NCBI GenBank assembly: GCA_020064725.1
Contig: JAGTWJ010000011.1
Coordinates: forward strand, 868,001-932,000
Reading direction: 5' to 3'
Length of the DNA: 64,000 nucleotides
DNA from: Drechslerella dactyloides
Lineage: Eukaryota; Ascomycota; Orbiliomycetes; Orbiliales; Orbiliaceae
Each line of letters opens with the position of its first letter. Position 1 is the stretch's first letter. The notes beneath the pieces were generated by a model, which worked only from the letters and a program-made list of their open reading frames with translations, did no database searches and had not been told where the DNA came from. The position numbers and the translations under genes were made by a program. This document shows, one piece after another, positions 56,127-64,000 of this stretch.

Positions 56127-58619
56127 ATGTCCAAGGGAACGTACACTTTCAAATGGTAAGTCCTAAACCTTTGTCTCTCCTACGGCTCTGCTCGTTCTGT
56201 GCACTTCCGTCCCGGAGCTGGAGAGGAGGAGGAGAGGAAACTCGAGCGCCGGAAGCGCTACTCGAAGGGATTCGGCATGCGCTTCCTAGAGGCGCACGCT
56301 GGCTCTCCATCTCCTGACGAAGGCTGGGGATGCCGCCGTTTCTGCATCCTGTTTTCTGTGCTGGACGGCGAAACCGCAGCGCCGGCCCGGATTCGCAGTT
56401 CCAAGACGTGCCTTTTGGTGTGTCGCATGCGATGACGAACACCGCCAACCAACGAGGCTGCGAGGATCCAACCGACCCGCCGCTGGAGCAGGCCTGCGAG
56501 CAAGGCTGGCAACCTCGGGATCCCCCCCCTCGCGCGCTCTGCAACAAAACACAATTCGCGTCCTAGAACTGCGGTTCCAGGGCCACGTTGCGATAAACCT
56601 GTTGTCTCAGCGGAGAAAGGGGCGGGTGAAACATCTTTTCTGCGTTATCGTGGCTCCCGGGCTGGCTGGAATTCCTACGGCTCATTGCATATCTGCTAAC
56701 CACGAATCTCGCCCCGCATTTAGGAGCCGACCGGCCGACGAGGTCTTCGTCACCGGATCCTTCGACGACTGGAAAAAGACCGAAAAGCTGGAGAAGTCGG
56801 TCGACGGCACCCACCTCGGCTCTGTGGAGCTGTCCGTGGAGAAGATCACTTACAAGGTACATCCCTGGGTCGCATCTGCCACCGGCGGCGGCGGCGATGG
56901 AGACAACTTTGATACGCGAGATGGCGGATAATATCAACGCAATCCGAAGCATCTGTTGCAAGACAAAAACAAAAAGAAAACCCAGTCGTGCTAATTCGGC
57001 GGCGGCTCACGCTGTTTTCTCTGATTCTAGTATGTCGTGGATGGTACCTGGACAGTCGATGCGACGCAGCGTATCGAGAAGGACGCCTCCGGAAACGAGA
57101 ACAACTACCTCCTCCCTGAAGACATAGTCCCCAAGGAAGGAGAGCCGGTTTTCCAGATTCCAATCGTTCCAGTCATCCCCGATACTGCTGACAGCAGCGC
57201 CACTCCCTTCATGCAATCCGTCGGCCCCCACGCGACCACCGCTGATCTCGCCGCTGAAGTCCCCCTGGAACCGCCCAGAGATATGGCTGCTGAAGAGGCC
57301 GCGGCGACTGTCGTCAAGGACGAGCTCTCCGAGCCTCCTGTCACGGTCTCGAGCATCGGTCCTGAGGCCACCACCGCCGCGCTCGCCGCCGAGGTGCCGC
57401 TCGAGGAAGTCGCAGCGCAGGAGCCGATCGTTCCAGAAGCCACGAAGGCTATCGTCGCTCCCGAAGACCTGCCCACCCCAGATCCAAAGTCGGTTCCTGG
57501 ATATCTTCCGGACTTTGCCGAGCCCATCGAGCCCGTTGATCAGGTCGTCAGCGTGAACCCCATCCCCGCCTCCGAAACAGCCGATAACCCCATCCACCTT
57601 GAGCCCAACGAGCCGGTGCCGCCCAGCACCGCCAATGTAACGGACAATGTTAAGCTCGACAAGGAATCTTACGAACACGCTGATGCCTCCAACCTTGGCG
57701 TTGGCGCCACGGCTACGGCCGCGCTCGCTGCTGTTACTGAGGCTCTCGCGAGCGCTGCTACCACCGCTACCGAGACTGCCAAGCACTTGATTCCCGAGTC
57801 CGTTCTGCCGATCGTTACAGGCGGCGCAACGGAGCCCGACCACACCACCGCCACCACCGAAACCGTCCCGGAGGTTGTTGTCGTGTCCCAGATCAAGGCT
57901 GAAGTCGAACCGGAAGCCAGCGCAGTTCCCGAAGCTGTCGAGCACAAGCAAGAGGTAAATCCGCACCACTGTCAGATCCGCGCATGCGATAATTTTTTGG
58001 TTTGAGAGCTTGGAAGCTGATTTAGAACGCACAGGTTGAGAAGGAGCTCGTTGCGAAGACGGAGCTGGCCGCTCCCGTCGAAGTAACGGTTGAGTCCCCG
58101 CGCGCTGAAGTTCCCGAGGTCGTCCGTGAGAGCCAGGTTGAGGCCAATGCGTTGCCGGAGGCTTCCGCGTCTCCTGTCGCGGTGGAGGCCAAGAAGGAGA
58201 TCGAAGCCGAGCTGAAGAGCGAAGTCAAGCCTGCCGAGCCCATCTCCGAGCAACCCACCGAGAAGCCCTCGGAAATCCCAGCCGTTCCCGAGGTTGTTTC
58301 CAGCAGCATTGCGGCGGCTGGCGCTTCCCCCGAAGCTACGGCTAACCCTGCTGCTGTCGAAGCGAAGCACGAGGTTGAAGAGGCGATCGCGAAGCAGGTG
58401 AAGCCTGAAGAGCCGGTGAAGAAGGAGGAGGAGCCATCTCCTGCGGAGAACGTGGTCGCTGCGGTGGACAAGACTGCTGACAAGGTTGCTGACAAAGTTG
58501 CTGACAAGGCGCCATCGGAGAAGAACTCGAAGAAGGACAACGCTTCCGACAAGGCGGGCAAGGAGAAGCTGAAGAAGCGGAGGAGGATATCTGCTTTCTT
58601 CAAGAAGCTGCTCAAGTGA
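56127..58619 (+). CDS. CRP1/MDG1-like protein with AMPK-type glycogen-binding domain
   Basis: Four exons, 56127-56155, 56724-56856, 57031-57954 and 58035-58619, keep phase and give 556 aa. The first codes for nine full codons and is followed by a 568-nt intron. Joined exons 1-3 give an AMPK1 carbohydrate-binding module at residues 1-75: GTYTFKW, ADEVFVTGSFDDWKKTEKL and TYKYVVDGTWTVD. The rest is acidic and disordered, with repeats: GPHATTADLAAEVPLE and GPEATTAALAAEVPLE, and ADKVADKVADKA near the end. The C terminus is strongly basic (KLKKRRRISAFFKKLLK), amphipathic, and contains an RRIS phosphorylation-type motif; it may bind membrane or acidic partners. Yeast Crp1 and Mdg1 share the N-terminal module and the disordered body. 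Mdg1 was linked to pheromone G-protein signalling and Crp1 to cruciform DNA, so the role here is open. Confidence 0.85.
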
Positions 58620-61536
58620 GCGCGATTTAACGAACGATCGTATCCTTTAGCTCTGTTCGTTTTCTTGCACGCATCAAAGTCTGATATTTGATGGGTTTGG
58701 ACGTCAATGGGCATCGCAACTTGCTTTTCGCCTCCTTTTTTGCTTTAAATACAACGTCCTATTCACTGTTGATGATACCAGGCATGAAAAACTCTCAAAG
58801 ACCGTCGTCTCGGGATCTTTCCTCTCCTCGCCGACGTCTAATGCCTTCGGCTGCTGCTGGACTTCCCCTCCTCCACGCGCTACTACTCCTAGAATGTTCC
58901 CGATGCTATCGCTTACACGATCTTGGTTTTTTTCTGATCCATATCTCGTAACTGTATCCTCCTCTCTTGCTTGATTTGTTGGTTCTCTTTTTTATTCTTG
59001 TTGTAATTTCGTTGGTTGAGCGGCATTGAATTATTGCACAGAGTTACTTTTCTTTTTCAGCTTCTACTTTTTTTTTTTTTTCGAGGTTCAAATTCTTGTT
59101 TGTTTGTAGTTTAGGCCGTACTTCGTCTTTTTTTGTTGCTACTACTTCCTTTCTTTGGTATGTAATATTTTTATTCCAAACTTGCAACTAATTGTGTGTT
59201 CCTGAATGATACTCTGATTATATTATTTATGTTTTTGTCCACCCATCAGTCAGTCGGTTGAGGTGGGGGTGGTCATAGCTTGGGGGTGGTCTTAAATTTT
59301 CGCTGGGATCGCGTTCTTTTTGGGATTAGGTGAATTTACAGTTCGTATGATTGATTGAATTATAGTAGTCTCGGGGAAATTATAGATCGAGATTATATCG
59401 GGATATAGTTTTACGGTTTCTGTCTTGCAGCTTGGAGGCTGCGTGCCTTCCGTCCCGCGATGCAGATATCCTTTGATGGTCTCGGGACGATTTTGGCGCC
59501 GCTTTTGTGTAACCGTTTGGTTGCGAGCCAGCTAGCTGGTGACGTAGCGTAGCGTAGTGCAGTCAGTGCTTTTCCGTCGACCTCGGACCACCGCTGCCGG
59601 AACCCAATCGTAAGAGTTGATCGATGGAATCAAATGGAATCGAATCGCGAGTTCTCCGGCTTGCCAGTAATGTCACATGACGGCTACGTTGGAAGGACGG
59701 CTGACTGTTCATGTGCTATTTTGATCAGGGATTATATCTGACATGACCGGCTGGCGCTGCACTGGCTTCCTTGTCGATAATGTGAGCAATTCGCTTCTTG
59801 ATTACATGTTTAGCTGATTGGTGAGGTTAGCTAAGAATCGATAGGTAGGCAGGTCAGGCACTGGCTAAGCTGACTGAGCGGACTGGACTCGCCTTCCGGA
59901 TCGCTCGAGCCTGCAGTGCCTTATGCGGAGGGACCTCCCAAAGTAGGCTTTGGCATCGATCGGTACTAGCTTGGACTGTGCGCGGCGTTAACCTGCCTTC
60001 GTCGAATCTTTGACAGCAGGTGACGGGCCGGGGTTTGTATACTTTACTTATCGGTCCGTGACGTATGTACCGACGTTTATTCTATCTACGCGGATGTAAT
60101 GATGTGATTCCTATATCTACGCTATCCATGTATCGTATAGTACATCCTATAGGAAGTGAGGGAGGGAGGATGTAGTATAACGCCTTAATTCACGTAGGGG
60201 TTGCGGTGCAGTATGCACGGATCGAGATATTTGGTGCATAGCCGTGGCATTGTGCGGGACGGAGTGGTCTGTGGGATAGCCCCCGCGCCGTCTCGGTCTT
60301 CCGGCAATCAGCAGGGAACTCCTACCCGAGGGGGCTGGGAGGCCGAGCGGGCCAGTGAGAGGGCGTGGAGGGTGCTTGTGAGCGCTGGATTGGATGGATG
60401 AATGGTATGCCTGGCGTGGAGGGAGGGCTTGTTTGCCGGGGTCGGAGAATCCACGGGACGGCGTGGTAGGCGATGAATGGTGAGGGGTACGTAAGTAGGT
60501 GCCGATGGCGAGTGAGGGGTTAATTGCATCCCGCTCCCTTCTTGTACAGTCACTCCGAGCTGACGATGTGATGACATTGTAGACTAAGGCCGGCTGGCAT
60601 CGCAATTGACAAGTGCGATAGGCATCTACTGTCCGTAGACGGTATGGATGGCAGTGTAGGCCGACGAGCTGAGGATATTATATTACGATACGATGGAGAT
60701 GCGGGAGAGGGAGAGGGAGGGAGGGCGGATAAGCCCTAAACCTACCGTCGGCGCACGCGTTTTCGAGAGCAGATGGAGCCCACCGTGCCCGTTGATTAGC
60801 AGAATCAAATATTATCATCTCGTCCGTCGCCAGATCTCGAGGCCGTCCCCATCGCCACTAGCAGCTGCTAGTACGGTTACCAAGTAGACTTGGAAGACGT
60901 CCGCCGTAGAGCGTGGAATGTGTTGCCGCGTTGTCGCCCCAGCCAACAACGCTGCGGCCGCTGCGACGGGCTGCCTGGACCTCCTCCTCCTGCTCCTCCT
61001 CGAGCACACCCATCGACTGTCATCATCACCCTCGCAAGCCCTCTCATCGGATGAGCACGGTCGCCCTACCCATCGCCTTCGATCGCAGCCCTACCTGCAA
61101 ACCTCCGACACCCTCCCGGCCCCCGTCTACCTGCGCTTTCGCCCTCCTCCGCCGCCTCGGCATATCCCATCCATCCTCCACCGCCCCGAGAACGGACCGC
61201 GAAACGTACGCCCGCACGTAACGGACGAAACGAGCGAAAACGAACTCCCTCACTCGCTCGCCCGGAAAACCAAACCAAACGAGACTAGCAGGTGAAGCGC
61301 TGATTCCTCTCGTAGAATCACCGCCTTCACCAGCCGCCGTGGAAGGGAGTTTTGAACGACGATAAGACGACGTCCGTTCCGGCGAGAGCCCGTGGATCGG
61401 TCCTTACTTTCTCAAACACGGCAATACCGTCCTTGAGGACATCTACCGCAGAGGCCTGAGGAGTCCCGACACTCTCACGGGGGCCGAAGCGCGACTCTTC
61501 ACCACCATCTGCCATCCTTTTGGACCCGTCGGATAT
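58620..61536. other. Intergenic region
   Basis: T-rich 3' flank of the CRP1-like gene to about 59.2 kb, then mixed sequence. No gene was seen. An open plus-strand stretch from about 61361 runs in frame into Met 61537 (it reads LKHGNTVLEDIYRRGLRSP and onward), so the downstream gene may begin earlier, after an intron. The open frames at 60147-60605 and 60913-61295 have no domain. Confidence 0.45.
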
Positions 61537-62142
61537 ATGGCGGACGTCGAACCCAAGCGCGTCGATGGGCCTGTCGTCGAACAGACCGTCGCGGCGCCCC
61601 GGCCGTCGCCGGATGAAGCCATTATATCCACGGGAGACGATACCGTTACTACCGCAAAGCCAGCTGCTGAGGCGACTCCCACGCTCGTTGTAACGCAGCC
61701 AACGAGCGACGAGCCGAGCAGCGGCGATGTTGTTGTGGCTACGACGGTGGTCCCGGACAGCGGGATCGTCGTGACTGCCGAGCCCGTTGCTCCTGATAGA
61801 GCGGATAAAGGTGACAAAAACGAGGCGATGTCGCCGACGAACGGCCTCTCGACCAGTCCCTCGACTTTGCACAACAATACCAACGACGACGACGGCGAGG
61901 ACGGCGAAGGCGAGGACGAGGACGAGGACGAAGACACGAAAACGGACGAACCAGCAAAGGAATCAGCAGAGCCAGCCGTGGACGACGTTGAGATGCAGGA
62001 GACGACCGAAGTGTCGACATGCTCTGCGAACGATACGCATGCGGTAAGTTTGTCCGGCGCTGTCGATTTGCCCATGTTTGCTCCCATCGCACTCTTTTGG
62101 CAGCAAGTTAGCTCGATTGCCGAAGCTTTGGGCATAGCCTGA
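61537..62142 (+). CDS. Acidic low-complexity protein or 5' exon of FHL1
   Basis: The frame encodes 201 aa if read through. It is rich in Ala/Thr/Val/Pro, then very acidic (DDDGEDGEGEDEDEDED), and ends in DVEMQETTEV before a perfect GTAAGT donor at 62044. Fhl1 proteins of filamentous ascomycetes often have such an N-terminal tail with a DVEM motif, so this is probably the first coding exon of the FHA/forkhead gene. The phase does not work simply: GTAAGT leaves phase 0, whereas the good CATCGCAG acceptor at 62459 needs phase 1. Alternatives are a GTTTGT donor at 62048 (phase 1), or an independent 181-aa protein in which a 60-nt intron (62044-62103) joins to QVSSIAEALGIA and a stop at 62142. RNA evidence would settle this. 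Confidence 0.55.
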   Translation: MADVEPKRVDGPVVEQTVAAPRPSPDEAIISTGDDTVTTAKPAAEATPTLVVTQPTSDEPSSGDVVVATTVVPDSGIVVTAEPVAPDRADKGDKNEAMSPTNGLSTSPSTLHNNTNDDDGEDGEGEDEDEDEDTKTDEPAKESAEPAVDDVEMQETTEVSTCSANDTHAVSLSGAVDLPMFAPIALFWQQVSSIAEALGIA

Positions 62143-62461
62143 AGCTCTATTTGGGCATTTTCAGAAGGAAAAACCCTGTTCCTTCGTCGTCCCCTGCCAC
62201 TGTATACTGTTTCTTGAAAAATTGTGACAATCCGGTCAAACTCTCTTATTCTCTGACTACTTCGCGGTCTTTCTTTTCTTTTTCCTGCAACTGTTCTATT
62301 CTCGAACTTTTCTTTTCCCATCGTCCTTCTCGTCTTCCCGCCTTTGGCTGTTGGTTTTTTTTTTCCCGACTGCTCCAGCAGTATCTGCACCCGATATCTA
62401 CCCACGATCGAAGACGATCACCAGCTACTGCCATTGTCTGGCCGGTCTTCTCATCGCAGCT

Positions 62462-64000
62462 ATGGCTGCAATGGACTACATATTCAGAGATTCCGCCCTC
62501 CCGATGGAGGAGCTGGACGATGAAGAACTCAGTCGCATGCCGGAACTCGAAGGCCTGAACTTCAAGGATTCGAGCATGGACTGGCTGGAATCGATACTGC
62601 CGCTCGATTCGCTTCCTCAAGTCGACGGACTGGACTTGTTAGCTAACGAGCAGCCTACCTCATCACAGAAAAGCTTCGACCTGGATCTTTTGCGGACGTT
62701 CCCGGAGTCGCTCGAAATCCCCCATCTCGACGTCGATGTCCCCGAACTGCCTACTAATGGAGAGATTGAGGTCGACGGCGGCGTCTGGCACCCGACCTTT
62801 CCGGAGGACGGGATCAGTCCGCGCATCGAGGCCTTTGCGAAGCTCGAGTTTGGGCACGGCCAGGATTTCTACCTCGGTTGCACCAACATTGTGCTCGGAA
62901 GAGTCGACAAAGACCCCGGCAAGGCAGCACGCATTCAACGGCGCCGTAATTCACGCCTGAACCTCGGTGCGGTCAACGCGGATGAGATCAAAGTGCCGGT
63001 GCTCACCCCTCCTGGATTCGCGACTGGGTCGGTGTCCCGCAGACATGTTAGAATCATGTACAACTTTGACGAATCTGTGTGGGAAGCCACCGCCCTCTGT
63101 TCTAATGGATTCAGGCGCGGCCGTGGGGGAAAGTACAAGATGTACGGGAACGGAGAGAGTTGCCAGCTGAATAACACCGACGAAGTGAAATTTGGGACCG
63201 TGACTTTTACGTTCTTGCTCCCTCAGGACGAATCCGAAAACCATTCCGAAGACCATTGCTCAGATGTTAGAGACGGAGAGCTTTACGATCAGGAGGCGGA
63301 AGTAACCACACCGCGGGGACGCAAACCCGGCCACCCGACCATCAGTCATGAGTCCGAAGATGGCGATGATGAAGATGAAGAAAGCGAGGCCGACAGCCGC
63401 GAGCAGAGCAGCGACCCTACGATTTCGATTAAAACACCCAAAGCCGGCTCCAAGGATGCTTTGGAAATGCCTCCACCGCCTGTCAACTCCACCAAGCGGG
63501 GGCGTGGCAGACCTCCTAAGAACGGCATCTCGGTTCGGGAACAAAAGCTGCTCAAGCGGAAGGCTCAAGAAGAATTTATTGCGAATGGCGGTAATATCGC
63601 CAATCTCGACTTGACAAAGTATGCGGGCCTACCGGTCGACAAGATGCTGGCGAAAGAGGGCGAACGAATGCAGATGCAGGTGGCGAAGGAAGCGCTTAAG
63701 AAGCGCAAGGCTCTGGAGAAGGAAGCGAAGGATCGTGAGAAGAAGGCGATAAAGGACTCGAAACCGCCCAAGGCCACGAAAGAGCGCAAACGCAAGAGAT
63801 CCAAGTCTCCGCCGCCCCGCGAGGAGGACTACACTCCCGAGCAACTCGTCAAGCCGCTCTTCCCGTACACTGTGTTGATCTGGGAGGCGATTGAGGCCTC
63901 GGAGAAGAAGGCATTGTCGCTCCCGGAGATCTACAAGAGCATCGAGGACAAGTATCCTTACTTTAAGATCAAGGCGGAGACAACGGGCTGGCAATCCTCG
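62462..64000 (+). CDS. FHL1: FHA/forkhead transcription factor Fhl1 (3' end outside window)
   Basis: Fhl1 is the forkhead-like factor that, with Ifh1, controls ribosomal protein genes in yeast and answers to TOR and PKA. The frame is open without introns from Met 62462 to the window end (513 codons). An acidic N-terminal part (MEELDDEELSRMPELEGL) is followed by an FHA domain at about 124-240: AFAKLEFGHGQDFYL, LGRVD, SRRHVRIMYNF (SRRH at 192-195), LCSNGFRRG and FGTVTFTFLLP. Then come an acidic stretch, an AT-hook-like RGRGRPPKNG, a long basic helix and KERKRKRSKSPPPREE. A forkhead domain starts at about 464 (KPLFPYTVLIWEAIEAS, LSLPEIYKSIEDKYPYF) and is cut after GWQSS. Retention of the G-R, S-R-R-H and N-G residues suggests that the FHA domain still binds phosphothreonine. 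The 5' structure is unresolved. Confidence 0.9.
   Translation, partial: MAAMDYIFRDSALPMEELDDEELSRMPELEGLNFKDSSMDWLESILPLDSLPQVDGLDLLANEQPTSSQKSFDLDLLRTFPESLEIPHLDVDVPELPTNGEIEVDGGVWHPTFPEDGISPRIEAFAKLEFGHGQDFYLGCTNIVLGRVDKDPGKAARIQRRRNSRLNLGAVNADEIKVPVLTPPGFATGSVSRRHVRIMYNFDESVWEATALCSNGFRRGRGGKYKMYGNGESCQLNNTDEVKFGTVTFTFLLPQDESENHSEDHCSDVRDGELYDQEAEVTTPRGRKPGHPTISHESEDGDDEDEESEADSREQSSDPTISIKTPKAGSKDALEMPPPPVNSTKRGRGRPPKNGISVREQKLLKRKAQEEFIANGGNIANLDLTKYAGLPVDKMLAKEGERMQMQVAKEALKKRKALEKEAKDREKKAIKDSKPPKATKERKRKRSKSPPPREEDYTPEQLVKPLFPYTVLIWEAIEASEKKALSLPEIYKSIEDKYPYFKIKAETTGWQSS

Overview
The window looks like nuclear DNA of a filamentous ascomycete (Pezizomycotina). The conserved genes carry short spliceosomal introns, mostly 50-120 nt, with GTAAGT-like donors, CTAAC/CTGAC-like branch sites and CAG/TAG acceptors. 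The protein set is fungal: an Fhl1-type FHA/forkhead factor, a fungal PKA regulatory subunit, a neutral trehalase, and a CRP1/MDG1-type glycogen-binding-domain protein. Several lineage-specific families suggest Pezizomycetes, but that is inference. No RNA genes, CRISPR arrays or prokaryotic features were seen.

Layout. 0.2-5.4 kb is an accessory segment. It holds a decaying restriction-nuclease-like/protein-kinase fusion (minus strand) and two related small genes coding for a low-complexity region, a coiled coil, a membrane segment and a basic tail. 5.7-10.5 kb is an eight-exon gene for the largest subunit of RNA polymerase III. 11.1-15.6 kb is a C2-domain protein with a very long proline/glutamine-rich tail, resembling Inn1/Fic1 cytokinesis proteins (minus). 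17.8-19.1 kb is an F-box-like protein with zinc-binding cysteines. 20.0-21.5 kb is an atypical protein kinase (minus). 21.5-31.6 kb is gene-poor and partly AT-rich; it contains only two decayed lineage-specific genes, at 24.7-25.2 kb and 26.7-29.0 kb. 31.7-34.5 kb is a four-exon orphan protein (minus). 39.3-40.0 kb is the splicing factor SPF27. 41.4-42.9 kb is the PKA regulatory subunit (minus). 49.3-51.8 kb is neutral trehalase. 56.1-58.6 kb is the CRP1/MDG1-like protein. 61.5 kb to the end holds an acidic N-terminal segment and the FHA plus forkhead gene FHL1, cut by the window end.

How the genes relate. The right third is rich in carbon and nutrient signalling: the PKA regulatory subunit, trehalase with an RRRAS PKA-type site, a glycogen-recognition-domain protein and Fhl1, which controls ribosomal protein genes. 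The left third mixes housekeeping genes with rapidly changing, partly broken gene families. Intergenic spaces are long (up to about 6 kb). They contain microsatellites and three good TATA boxes that do not sit in front of a recognised gene.

Exon borders were inferred by reading splice signals and reading-frame phase together with family conservation. None were checked by RNA or by database search.
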